Shown here: piece after piece, positions 1 through 7,698 of the stretch
Numbering within the stretch: position 1 is the stretch's first letter
Layout: every line of letters starts with the position of its first letter
From: Novosphingobium umbonatum
GTDB taxonomy: Bacteria > Pseudomonadota > Alphaproteobacteria > Sphingomonadales > Sphingomonadaceae
DNA length: 64,000 bases
Assembly (NCBI RefSeq): GCF_004005905.1
Contig: NZ_SACO01000003.1
Location: forward strand, 1 to 64,000
Direction of reading: 5' to 3'
Translations under genes and position numbers: made by a program
The notes under the pieces: generated by a model
The model's input: only the letters and a program-made list of their open reading frames with translations
Databases searched by the model: none
What the model was told of the DNA's origin: nothing

Positions 1-35
1 GCCAAATCCAGACCGATAATGCTAACTTCGTCCAT
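1..35 (-). CDS. IS110-family transposase, N-terminal fragment (runs off left edge)
   Basis: Only the first 11 codons are in the window, read leftward from the ATG at 35. They give MDEVSIIGLDL followed by a partial Ala codon. This opening matches the common N-terminus of IS110/IS1111-family transposases, whose RuvC-like DEDD domain begins with the Asp of GLDLA. A good ribosome binding site (AGAGGAGAAGG on the minus strand) lies just upstream. The rest of the element is outside the window, so intactness cannot be judged. Confidence 0.7.
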   Translation of the reverse strand, partial: MDEVSIIGLDL

Positions 36-116
36 GGATGCCTTCTCCTCTGTTGTGACGTTGTGAAAACGTCACAATGGCACATTCGATGCCGTCGGGA
101 GGGGGCATCCACTCCA

Positions 117-161
117 TCAATTCTCAGTGAAAATTTACGCCCCTCCCGGGTCAATTCTCAG
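117..161. repeat. Pair of direct repeats, IS21-like terminal sequence
   Basis: TCAATTCTCAG occurs at 117-127 and again at 151-161, a 34-nt period. Repeated subterminal sequences of the type GGGTCAATTCTCAG are typical of IS21-family (istA/istB) ends, where they serve as transposase binding sites. No istA/istB is visible, so this would be a remnant or the edge of an element cut by the window. The family assignment is from memory of such ends and is moderate at best. Confidence 0.4.
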
Positions 162-288
162 CGCAACTCAACAAACAAAGGCGGAAAATAAATTCCCTCT
201 GGCCTTTTGTCCGCCATCCCGCTAAGGGCGCGGCTCCCGTCAGGGATTCGGCATTTCGTCGGGTCTTTTGAACGGGTGTAGCCCACAT

Positions 289-343
289 GGGACGCGCTTT
301 TACCGGTGCCGCAGCGGAATGGTCCGCACGGTTCCTGCGTCCC
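289..343 (+). promoter_or_regulatory. Nested hairpin in the rpsB leader
   Basis: GGGACGC (289-295) pairs with GCGTCCC (337-343), and inside it ACCG-g-TGC (302-309) pairs with GCACGGT (326-332). The element ends 28 nt before the rpsB start codon. S2 represses its own operon through the mRNA leader in E. coli, so a translational operator is plausible. No family match can be tested here. Confidence 0.4.
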
Positions 344-370
344 AGAGGAACAACCGGAAGGAATTCTATT

Positions 371-1123
371 ATGGCGGCTCCCGTCGTCACTCTTCAGCAG
401 CTGATCGAAGCCGGTGCCCACTTCGGCCACCAGACCCACCGTTGGAACCCGCGCATGAAGCCCTATATCTTCGGCGCGCGCAACGGCATCCACATCCTCG
501 ACCTGTCGCAGACCGTTCCCCTGATGGCTCGCGCTCTGGACTTCATTTCGGCCACCGTTCAGGCTGGCGGCAAGGTGCTGTTCGTGGGCACGAAGCGTCA
601 GGCTCAGGAGCCTGTGGCTGATGCTGCTCGCGCTTCGGGTCAGCACTTTGTGAACCACCGTTGGCTGGGCGGCATGCTCACCAACTGGAAGACCATCAGC
701 CAGTCGATCAAGCGTATGAAGACGCTGGAAGAAAAGCTGTCGGGCGACACCGCTGGTCTGACCAAGAAGGAAGTTCTGCAGCTGACGCGTGAACGCGACA
801 AGCTGGAACTCTCGCTGGGCGGCATCCGCGACATGGGCGGCATTCCCGACGTGATGTTCGTGATCGACGCCAACAAGGAAGAACTGGCGATCAAGGAAGC
901 CAACGTGCTGGGTATCCCCGTCGTTGCCATCCTCGACTCGAACGTTTCGCCCGAAGGCATCGCTTTCCCGATCCCCGCCAACGACGACGCCTCGCGCGCC
1001 ATCCGTCTGTATGTTGACGCCGTGGCCGCTGCTGCCACCAAGGGCAACCGCAACGCTGTTGTGGACTCGGGCGTGGACCTGGGCGCCATGGCCGAACCGG
1101 TGGCCGAAGAAGTCGCGGGCTAA
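371..1123 (+). CDS. rpsB: 30S ribosomal protein S2
   Basis: A 250-residue protein of the usual S2 length. It binds the 30S head-body junction and is needed to load S1. The start [20 protein letters not shown] is the conserved S2 N-terminus, followed by [13 protein letters not shown] and [10 protein letters not shown] more upstream in-frame start exists, but the ATG at 371 is preceded by GGAAGG and begins at the conserved residue block. The gene is followed 107 nt later by tsf, the universal rpsB-tsf pair. The leader is structured, which suggests S2 autoregulation. Confidence 0.98.
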   Translation: MAAPVVTLQQLIEAGAHFGHQTHRWNPRMKPYIFGARNGIHILDLSQTVPLMARALDFISATVQAGGKVLFVGTKRQAQEPVADAARASGQHFVNHRWLGGMLTNWKTISQSIKRMKTLEEKLSGDTAGLTKKEVLQLTRERDKLELSLGGIRDMGGIPDVMFVIDANKEELAIKEANVLGIPVVAILDSNVSPEGIAFPIPANDDASRAIRLYVDAVAAAATKGNRNAVVDSGVDLGAMAEPVAEEVAG

Positions 1124-1171
1124 GCCCTTTTGACGCGCACCTGTCATCGGGTGCTGTCATAAAACTTAAGC

Positions 1172-1196
1172 GCGCCGGGTCCATGGGGCCCGGCGC
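1172..1196 (+). other. Hairpin between rpsB and tsf
   Basis: GCGCCGGG (1172-1179) pairs with CCCGGCGC (1189-1196), and the stem extends through a G-T pair and two more G-C pairs to a 3-nt loop. No T-run follows, so it is not a classical terminator. An intra-operon attenuator or a 3'-end stabiliser of the rpsB message is more likely. Confidence 0.55.
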
Positions 1197-1230
1197 AACT
1201 GCATCAAACCGTCTCTAAAGGATTTCGGAC

Positions 1231-2157
1231 ATGGCTTACACTGCCGCCGACGTGAAGAACCTGCGTGAGCGCACCGGCGCTGGCATGATGGACTGCAAGA
1301 AGGCACTGGATGAAACCGGTGGTGATTTCGAAGCTGCTGTCGATGCTCTGCGCGCCAAGGGTCTGGCTGCTGCCGCCAAGAAGTCGAGCCGCACCGCCGC
1401 TGAAGGTCTGGTGGGTATCGCTGTTGCCGGCACCAAGGGCGTGGCCGTCGAAGTGAACTCGGAAACCGACTTCGTTGCCAAGAACGACCAGTTCCAGGAC
1501 TTCGTGCGCAAGGCCACCGAAGTGGCTCTGGGCAATGGCACCTCGGACGTGGAAGAGCTCAAGGCTGCTGCCTATCCCGACGGCGGCACGGTTGGCGAAA
1601 AGCTGACCAACAACGTGGCGACCATTGGCGAAAACCAGCAGGTGCGCCGCATCAAGCAGGTTGCCGTGTCGCAGGGTCTGGTTGTTCCCTACATGCACAA
1701 CGCTGCCGCTCCCAACCTGGGCAAGATCGGCGTGCTGGTTGCTCTGGAAGGCGATGCTGCTGCCGACGTTCTGGAAGCTCTGGGCAAGCAGATCGGCATG
1801 CACATTGCCGCCGCTTTCCCGCTGGCCCTGTCCGCTGAAGGTCTGGACGCTGACCTGATCGCCCGCGAGCGCAAGATTGCCGAAGAAAAGGCCGCTGAAT
1901 CGGGCAAGCCCGCCGAAGTGCAGGCCAAGATGGTGGACGGCGCCGTGGCCAAGTATGCCAAGGAAAACGCCCTGCTGTCGCAGCTGTTCGTGATGGACAA
2001 CAAGACCCCTGTTGAACAGGTGGTTGCTGCCAAGGCCAAGGAAGTTGGCGCCTCGATCAAGCTGGTGGACTATGTCCGCTTCCAGCTGGGTGAAGGCATC
2101 GAAAAGGCCGAAACCGACTTCGCCGCCGAAGTGGCTGCTGCCGCTGGTCTGAAGTAA
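1231..2157 (+). CDS. tsf: Elongation factor Ts
   Basis: EF-Ts is the guanine nucleotide exchange factor that recycles EF-Tu-GDP. The 308-residue product is full length. The N-terminal UBA-like domain carries the signature [12 protein letters not shown] (about 15-26), and [10 protein letters not shown] (76-85) is the conserved core motif that contacts the EF-Tu nucleotide site. The start ATG has AAAGGA upstream. It is probably co-transcribed with rpsB, and a terminator follows at 2201-2233, separating this pair from pyrH. Confidence 0.98.
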   Translation: MAYTAADVKNLRERTGAGMMDCKKALDETGGDFEAAVDALRAKGLAAAAKKSSRTAAEGLVGIAVAGTKGVAVEVNSETDFVAKNDQFQDFVRKATEVALGNGTSDVEELKAAAYPDGGTVGEKLTNNVATIGENQQVRRIKQVAVSQGLVVPYMHNAAAPNLGKIGVLVALEGDAAADVLEALGKQIGMHIAAAFPLALSAEGLDADLIARERKIAEEKAAESGKPAEVQAKMVDGAVAKYAKENALLSQLFVMDNKTPVEQVVAAKAKEVGASIKLVDYVRFQLGEGIEKAETDFAAEVAAAAGLK

Positions 2158-2200
2158 GGTTTGAAACAAAATCGCTTCTGTTTCGGCAGGGGTGGAACAT

Positions 2201-2233
2201 GGGCTCGCCAGCGATGGCGGGCCCTTTGTTTTG
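2201..2233 (+). terminator. Intrinsic terminator after tsf
   Basis: The 10-bp stem GGGCTCGCCA (2201-2210) pairs with TGGCGGGCCC (2215-2224) with one G-T pair, around a GCGA loop. It is followed by TTTGTTTTG. Confidence 0.8.
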
Positions 2234-2406
2234 GGTGTATTCCCTGATGTAAGGGGCCGATAATAAAGAATTTTTGTTCTTATCGCGGGAGTGTTGACCA
2301 TTTTTGCGCCGCTGCCCTTGGCATGAAGCTTGGCAAGGTTATAAGGGCGGCAAGATTTGGCCGTTAGGCCCACGCATCTGCAGCACATAGGAAAGGGGTT
2401 GAAACC

Positions 2407-3114
2407 TTGCCGAAATTCAAACGCATCTTGCTCAAGCTTTCGGGCGAAGTTTTGATGGGTTCTCAACCCTTTGGGATCGATCCGGAATTTGTGGCCGAGA
2501 TGGCCGCCGAGGTGAAGGCGGTGCGCGATAGCGGGGTCGAGGTTTGCCTTGTGATCGGCGGCGGCAATATTTTCCGCGGCATGGCGGGCGCCGCCAAGGG
2601 GATGGACCGCGCGCAGGCTGACTATATGGGCATGCTGGCCACGGTGATGAACGCGCTGGCGATGCAGAACGCGCTGGAGCAGCTGGGCGTGCCCACCCGC
2701 GTGCAGTCGGCCATCGAGATGGACAAGGTTTGCGAGCCGGTGATCCGCCGCCGCGCCGAACGCCATCTGGAAAAGGGGCGAATCGTTATTTTCGCCGCTG
2801 GCGTGGGCGCCCCCTATTTTACCACCGATTCCGGCGCTGCCTTGCGCGCGGCAGAGATGAAGTGCGACGCATTGTTGAAGGGAACCAGCGTGGATGGTGT
2901 GTATAACGCCGATCCCAAGAAGGATCCTGCAGCGATTCGTTATGAGACTATTGATTATGACACCGTGCTGGCCGACAATCTGAAGGTGATGGACGCCAGC
3001 GCTGTCGCTCTGTGTCGCGATAACAAGATTCCGATCGTCGTCTTCTCCATCCGTGAACGTGGCAATCTGGCCAAGGTCATGACGGGCGAAGCGGTGCAGA
3101 CGGTCGTAAAATAA
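2407..3114 (+). CDS. pyrH: UMP kinase (uridylate kinase), TTG start
   Basis: The enzyme phosphorylates UMP to UDP in pyrimidine nucleotide synthesis and belongs to the hexameric bacterial amino-acid-kinase fold. Visible motifs are KLSGE (10-14), the phosphate-binding GGGNIFRG (51-58), [15 protein letters not shown] in the middle, and [16 protein letters not shown]. The length of 235 residues is typical. The start codon appears to be TTG at 2407, preceded by AAAGGGG with good spacing. No better ATG aligns with the family N-terminus. It opens the block pyrH-frr-uppS-cdsA-dxr-rseP. Confidence 0.97.
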   Translation: MPKFKRILLKLSGEVLMGSQPFGIDPEFVAEMAAEVKAVRDSGVEVCLVIGGGNIFRGMAGAAKGMDRAQADYMGMLATVMNALAMQNALEQLGVPTRVQSAIEMDKVCEPVIRRRAERHLEKGRIVIFAAGVGAPYFTTDSGAALRAAEMKCDALLKGTSVDGVYNADPKKDPAAIRYETIDYDTVLADNLKVMDASAVALCRDNKIPIVVFSIRERGNLAKVMTGEAVQTVVK

Positions 3115-3132
3115 GAGTTAGAAGGAAATTTT

Positions 3133-3696
3133 ATGGCAAGCCCCAAGTATGACAAGGCCGATCTGGAACGCCGCATGAAGGGCGCGGTGGAATCGCTGAA
3201 AAGCGATCTTGCCGGTCTGCGCACTGGCCGCGCCAATGCCGCGCTGCTCGATCCGATCACGGTGGAAATCTATGGCAGCCATATGCCCTTGAACCAGGTG
3301 GCTACGGTGTCTGTGCCCGAACCGCGCATGCTGTCCGTGCAGGTGTGGGACAAGTCGAGCGTGGGTCCGGTGGAAAAGGCGATCCGTTCGGCGGGTCTGG
3401 GTCTGAACCCGATCAATGACGGCAATACTCTGCGTCTGCCGATTCCCGATCTGACCGAGGAGCGCCGCAAGGAACTGGCCAAGCTGGCCAGCAAATATGC
3501 TGAAAGCGCCCGTATCGCTGTGCGCAATGTGCGCCGCGACGGGATGGAAGCGCTGAAGTCGGATGAAGGCAAGAAGCTGATTTCGGAAGACGAGCGCAAG
3601 CGCTTTGAAACCGAAGTGCAAAAGCTGACCGATGAAAGCGTGAAGGCGCTGGACGAACTGGCGGCGGCCAAGGAAAAGGAAATCCTGGGCAAGTGA
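3133..3696 (+). CDS. frr: Ribosome recycling factor
   Basis: RRF acts with EF-G to split the post-termination ribosome. The 187-residue product is full length and has the family segments [39 protein letters not shown] and [13 protein letters not shown] [16 protein letters not shown] precedes the ATG. The stop overlaps the GTG start of uppS (GTGA arrangement), so the two are translationally coupled. Confidence 0.98.
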   Translation: MASPKYDKADLERRMKGAVESLKSDLAGLRTGRANAALLDPITVEIYGSHMPLNQVATVSVPEPRMLSVQVWDKSSVGPVEKAIRSAGLGLNPINDGNTLRLPIPDLTEERRKELAKLASKYAESARIAVRNVRRDGMEALKSDEGKKLISEDERKRFETEVQKLTDESVKALDELAAAKEKEILGK

Positions 3697-4403
3697 GCGT
3701 CGCGGCGGTTCCGGCCGGTGGTGGTGGCGCGCATGGCGTTCGCCATGTGGCCATCATCATGGATGGCAATGGCCGCTGGGCCAAGCAGCGTTTCATGCCC
3801 CGCGCCATGGGTCATCAACGCGGGGCAGAGGCTGTGCGCCGCCTGTTGCGCGGCGCGCGTGAATTCGGGCTGGAGGCGCTGACGCTTTACGCTTTCTCTT
3901 CGGAGAATTGGCGGCGTCCGGCGGAGGAAGTCTCCGATCTGATGGGGCTGCTTAAACGCTTCATCATGAGCGAGATGGACGAGATCCACGCCAATGGGAT
4001 CCGTCTGAAGATTATTGGCGATTACAAGGCTTTGTCGCCTGAACTTGTTGATCTGCTGGAAGGCGCCATGGCGCGCACTGCAGGTAACAAGGTGATGACG
4101 CTGGCCATTGCGCTCAATTATGGCAGTCAGCAGGAAATCGCCCGTGCAGCGGCCGCAGCGGCAGCCAAGGGCGAGGTTACGGTCGAGGCGATTGATGCCG
4201 AGCTGGACACGGCCGATATGCCGCAGCTCGACCTGTTGATCCGCACCAGCGGCGAGGTGCGCTTGTCGAACTTCCTGTTGTGGCAGGCCGCCTATGCCGA
4301 AATGTGGTTCACCGATGTGTTGTGGCCCGATTTCAAGCCCAGCCATTTGATGGAAGCGCTGAACGCCTTTGGCCAGCGGGAGCGCCGTTTCGGTGGCCGC
4401 TGA
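3693..4403 (+). CDS. uppS: Isoprenyl transferase (undecaprenyl diphosphate synthase)
   Basis: Cis-prenyltransferase that elongates farnesyl diphosphate to undecaprenyl diphosphate, the carrier for peptidoglycan and glycans. The catalytic block [13 protein letters not shown] contains the essential Asp24. FSSENWRRP and, near residue 190, [15 protein letters not shown] are the remaining family motifs. The protein is 236 residues. It starts with GTG inside the frr stop codon. A short Gly-rich N-terminal extension (AGGGGAHG) precedes the core. Confidence 0.97.
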   Translation: MSVAAVPAGGGGAHGVRHVAIIMDGNGRWAKQRFMPRAMGHQRGAEAVRRLLRGAREFGLEALTLYAFSSENWRRPAEEVSDLMGLLKRFIMSEMDEIHANGIRLKIIGDYKALSPELVDLLEGAMARTAGNKVMTLAIALNYGSQQEIARAAAAAAAKGEVTVEAIDAELDTADMPQLDLLIRTSGEVRLSNFLLWQAAYAEMWFTDVLWPDFKPSHLMEALNAFGQRERRFGGR

Positions 4404-5148
4404 AGCCGAAGGGCAGGCTGCCGCTCCCAAGAAAAATTCCGACCTGAGGGCGCGCACGCTCTCGGCCATTGTGATGGTGGCGGTGTCGGGCGGGGCGTTG
4501 TGGGCGGGTGGTTTGGCATGGACCGTATTCGTGCTGCTGGTCGCCACTGGTGTCTTGTGGGAGTGGAACAAGCTTTCGCGCAAGATTGCGGCGAGTTGGC
4601 AGAAACGGTTAGTTTGGCTGGTAGCTGGCGTTTTCTACGTGGGCGTTGCTGGTGAAACTTTGGTCGATTTTCGCGGCAACACTGCTTCCGACGCGTTAAA
4701 TACCATCTTTTTATTGCTTATAGTGGTTGGTGTAGATGTAGGGGCCTATTTTGCCGGAAGAGCTTTTGGAGGGCCAAAAATTGCGCCTAGCATAAGCCCT
4801 AGTAAAACATGGTCCGGTCTTGGAGGTGGTGCTTTAGGGGCAGCGCTTGGCATGCTGGCTCGGGGGCCACTATGCTACGATGGGCCTGACGGCGCGATTG
4901 CTAATTGGGCAGCATGCTTTGCCGAAAGTCGCCTGAGCTGGGATAGTCTTTTTCTTGTGCCCTTTGGCCTGCTCATCGCCATCATCGCCCAAACCGGCGA
5001 TTTTTTCGAAAGCTGGATGAAACGTCGCGCGGGCGTAAAGGACTCCGGCAATCTGATCCCCGGCCATGGCGGCCTGTTCGACAGGGTTGACGGCTTGCTC
5101 GCGGTGCTGTTCGTTATGGGCCTGCTTGGCGCATTGGGAAGGTTTTAG
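4393..5148 (+). CDS. cdsA: Phosphatidate cytidylyltransferase (CDP-diacylglycerol synthase)
   Basis: Makes CDP-diacylglycerol from phosphatidate and CTP, the branch point for phospholipids. It is a polytopic membrane protein of about 251 residues. The C-terminal signature is present (SWMKRRAGVKDSGNLIPGHG followed by GLFDRVDG), as is the mid-protein SPSKTW motif. The GTG at 4393 was chosen because GGGAG sits 10 nt upstream and it overlaps the uppS stop. A TTG at 4369 is an alternative. The stretch from about 4600 to 4925 is much poorer in GC and uses codons (TTA, ATA, AGA, GTA) rare in neighbouring genes. Confidence 0.93.
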   Translation: MAAEAEGQAAAPKKNSDLRARTLSAIVMVAVSGGALWAGGLAWTVFVLLVATGVLWEWNKLSRKIAASWQKRLVWLVAGVFYVGVAGETLVDFRGNTASDALNTIFLLLIVVGVDVGAYFAGRAFGGPKIAPSISPSKTWSGLGGGALGAALGMLARGPLCYDGPDGAIANWAACFAESRLSWDSLFLVPFGLLIAIIAQTGDFFESWMKRRAGVKDSGNLIPGHGGLFDRVDGLLAVLFVMGLLGALGRF

Positions 5149-5150
5149 AC

Positions 5151-6320
5151 GTGCGATCCATCTCCGTGCGATCCATATCGATATTGGGCGCTACCGGCTC
5201 GATTGGCGCCTCCACGCTGGATCTGATCCGCCGCAACCGCGGGGAATGGCGCGTTGTGGCGCTGACGGCCCATGGCAATGCGCAAAGTCTGGCCGCCCTG
5301 GCGCGCGAATTTGATGCCGAGATTGCCGTCTGCGCCGATGAGGCTGCGCTGCCCGCCCTGCGCGAGGCTTTGGTGGGCACCGGCATCGAGGCCGCCGCCG
5401 GCCCGCAGGCGCTGGTGGAGGCCGCCGCTCGTCCTGTGGACCTGACCATGGCCGCGATTGTCGGTTGCGCCGGTTTGGCGCCCACCATGGCCGCGATCGA
5501 GCAGGGCCGCACGGTGGCCTTGGCCAATAAGGAAGCGCTGGTTTCTGCGGGCGAAGTGATGATGGCGGCGGTGGCCAAGCATGGCACCACTTTGCTGCCG
5601 GTGGATTCAGAGCATAACGCCATTTTCCAATGCCTGTCGGGCAACAAGGTCGACCATGTCCGCTGGATCACGCTGACGGCCAGTGGCGGGCCTTTCCGTG
5701 ACTGGAGCCTTGAGCAATTGCAGGCGGCCACGCCCGCTCAGGCGATCAAGCATCCCAATTGGAGCATGGGCGCCAAGATCAGCGTCGATTCGGCCTCGAT
5801 GATGAACAAGGGGCTGGAATTTATCGAGGCCTATCATTTGTTCCCTGTCGGGCTGGATAGGTTGCGGATTATTGTCCACCCTCAGTCGATCATTCATTCC
5901 ATGGTGGAATATCGTGATGGCTCCACGCTGGCCCAGCTTGGCCCCAGCGATATGCGCGTGCCGATTGCCTCCTGCCTTGCATGGCCGGAGCGGATGGAAA
6001 CGCCGCTGGCCGCGCAACTGGATCTGGCCGCCATTGGCCAACTGACCTTCCGCGCACCGGACGAGACGCTCTTTCCCGCCACCAGACTGGCGCGCGAAGC
6101 GGCAAGGGCAGGGGGCTGCATTCCCGCTGTGTTGAACGCCGCCAATGAAGTGGCTGTGGCCGCATTTCTGGCCGGTCGCATCGGCTTTACCCGCATTTCC
6201 GCGCTGGTGGAGGAGGTGTTGTCCTCCTATGCCCCGCCGCCCGCGAGCAGCCTTGGCGATGTGTTGGCGGTGGATTTGGAAGCCCGCAAGCGCGCGCAGA
6301 TTTTGCCTGAGGTGGCCTGA
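5151..6320 (+). CDS. dxr: 1-deoxy-D-xylulose 5-phosphate reductoisomerase
   Basis: Second step of the MEP isoprenoid pathway: DXP to MEP with NADPH and a divalent metal. LGATGSIGAST (12-22) is the NADPH-binding loop. PVDSEHNAIFQ holds metal ligands, and GGPFRDW and HPNWSMGAKISVDSASMMNK form the active-site lid and substrate site. The 389 residues are the usual length. The GTG at 5151 has GGAAGG 8 nt upstream. A second GTG 15 nt later lies in a tandem duplication of the first five codons (MRSIS/VRSIS). It precedes rseP by 5 nt. Confidence 0.97.
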   Translation: MRSISVRSISILGATGSIGASTLDLIRRNRGEWRVVALTAHGNAQSLAALAREFDAEIAVCADEAALPALREALVGTGIEAAAGPQALVEAAARPVDLTMAAIVGCAGLAPTMAAIEQGRTVALANKEALVSAGEVMMAAVAKHGTTLLPVDSEHNAIFQCLSGNKVDHVRWITLTASGGPFRDWSLEQLQAATPAQAIKHPNWSMGAKISVDSASMMNKGLEFIEAYHLFPVGLDRLRIIVHPQSIIHSMVEYRDGSTLAQLGPSDMRVPIASCLAWPERMETPLAAQLDLAAIGQLTFRAPDETLFPATRLAREAARAGGCIPAVLNAANEVAVAAFLAGRIGFTRISALVEEVLSSYAPPPASSLGDVLAVDLEARKRAQILPEVA

Positions 6321-6325
6321 GAGTG

Positions 6326-7435
6326 ATGGAGCATCCTTCGATCCTGATGACGGTGCTGGCCTTCGGGCTTTTGCTCGGCCCCTTGGTGACGCTGCATGAA
6401 CTGGGTCATTATCTGGTGGGTCGCTGGTGCGGGGTAAAGGCAGTGGCTTTCTCCATCGGCTTCGGCCGCGAACTGGCGGGCTGGACCGACAGTCGCGGTA
6501 CGCGCTGGAAGCTGTCCATGCTGCCCTTGGGCGGCTATGTGCAATTTGCAGGCGACATGAACCCCGCTTCGGTGGGCGTGGACAAGATCCCGCTCGATTT
6601 GAAAGAGCGCGAGGGCTGGTTCCATTTCAAGCCGCTGTGGCAGCGCTTCCTGATCGTGTTTGCAGGGCCGGGCACCAATCTGCTGGTGGCGGTGGCGATT
6701 TTTGCCGCTTTCAATCTGGCCTATGGCCGGATTTATGCGCCGCCAGTGGTGGCCGGTTTCGCCACGCAATCGGTGGCCAAAGATGCCGGTGTGCGCGAGG
6801 GTGACCGGATCGTCGCCATTGGTGACAAGGAAATTACCGGATTCGAACAGGTGCGTGACCAGATCGCGCCCTATCCTGACGAGATGGTGACGATTGTGGT
6901 GGAGCGGGATGGTTTGCGCCATTCCTATCCGGTCAAAATCGCCAGCAAGACGGTGACCGACGAATTCGGCAATGAATCGCGCATCGGCATGCTGGGCATC
7001 GCGGGGCAGGGGTTGAAGCGCGAACGTCTGGGCGTGGGGCGCTCGCTGACCTATGCGGTGGAGCAGACCTATGGCGTGATGGGTACGATGGTGTCTGGCC
7101 TGCGCCAGATTTTCACCGGCCAGCGCAGCGTGCGCGAGTTGGGCGGGCCGGTCAAAATCGCCAAATTCTCGGGTGAGAGGCTGGCCTTGGGATGGCAGGA
7201 ATTTGTCTATTTCTCGGCTTTCATCTCAATTAATTTGGCATTCATCAACCTGCTGCCAATTCCGGGTCTGGATGGTGGACACCTTGCCTTTTATCTGGCC
7301 GAAGGTGTGCGCCGGAAGCCTTTGGGTGCTCGCAGTCAGGAATGGGCCTTGCGCACCGGACTGGCCTTCGTGCTGGCCTTGATGGTGTTTGTCACCATCA
7401 ATGATCTGGTGCCGGCCAATCTGTTCGGATCGTAA
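6326..7435 (+). CDS. rseP: Site-2 intramembrane zinc metalloprotease RseP
   Basis: Cleaves anti-sigma factors and other membrane substrates within the bilayer during envelope stress. HELGH (about 24-28) in the first membrane segment is the zinc site. A single PDZ domain lies around residues 120-200 (AGVREGDRIVAIGDKEI). The C-terminal LLPIPGLDGGHL supplies the third ligand. At about 369 residues it is shorter than two-PDZ homologues such as E. coli RseP, as in other alphaproteobacteria. A GTG three bases upstream (6323) is an alternative start. It lies between dxr and bamA, the standard order. Confidence 0.95.
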   Translation: MEHPSILMTVLAFGLLLGPLVTLHELGHYLVGRWCGVKAVAFSIGFGRELAGWTDSRGTRWKLSMLPLGGYVQFAGDMNPASVGVDKIPLDLKEREGWFHFKPLWQRFLIVFAGPGTNLLVAVAIFAAFNLAYGRIYAPPVVAGFATQSVAKDAGVREGDRIVAIGDKEITGFEQVRDQIAPYPDEMVTIVVERDGLRHSYPVKIASKTVTDEFGNESRIGMLGIAGQGLKRERLGVGRSLTYAVEQTYGVMGTMVSGLRQIFTGQRSVRELGGPVKIAKFSGERLALGWQEFVYFSAFISINLAFINLLPIPGLDGGHLAFYLAEGVRRKPLGARSQEWALRTGLAFVLALMVFVTINDLVPANLFGS

Positions 7436-7470
7436 GGCTTCCTGCAAGGGTTAGGCCTGAAAGGGAGCGG

Positions 7471-7537
7471 ATAAGCTGTATCCTGCTTGCATGATGCCTT
7501 GATTGCCAAGGCGGCATCGGGCAGAGGGGCAGCTTAT
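7471..7537 (+). promoter_or_regulatory. Nested hairpin upstream of bamA
   Basis: Three stacked complementary arms are seen: ATAAGCTG (7471-7478) with CAGCTTAT (7530-7537), CTGC (7483-7486) with GCAG (7521-7524), and GATGCC (7493-7498) with GGCATC (7513-7518). The region is non-coding, between rseP and bamA. It could be an mRNA leader element or an envelope-stress regulatory site. No family is recognised. Confidence 0.45.
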
Positions 7538-7698
7538 GTCGCCGGGGATGATTGCCGGTTTCGCCTGTGGCTGCGTGAAGGGGGCGCAGGCGGATCATGT
7601 CGAGCACGGGGGCCGTATCTGGGCTGCCTCTGGCGGCCTGACAAGCGGGGGCGCTATGGGTGTCGGGAAACCGGCGCTCGTCAAGGATGGGAAATACC

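Larger units (their letters stand above)
36..370. other. Gene-free region: IS flank and rpsB leader
   Basis: No convincing gene is seen. The left part is the upstream flank of the IS110-type transposase. It holds an 8-bp inverted repeat, TTGTGACG (53-60) and CGTCACAA (70-77), and a G-rich/C-rich inverted repeat (97-106 with 139-147). The middle has an 11-bp direct repeat listed separately. The right part (about 170-370) is the leader of rpsB, with a nested hairpin at 289-343. Long antisense frames here are shadows. Confidence 0.6.

Noticed and set aside
1204..2766. A 520-residue minus-strand frame covering tsf and part of pyrH
   Set aside because: It overlaps two certain genes and the tsf terminator. 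No family resemblance.
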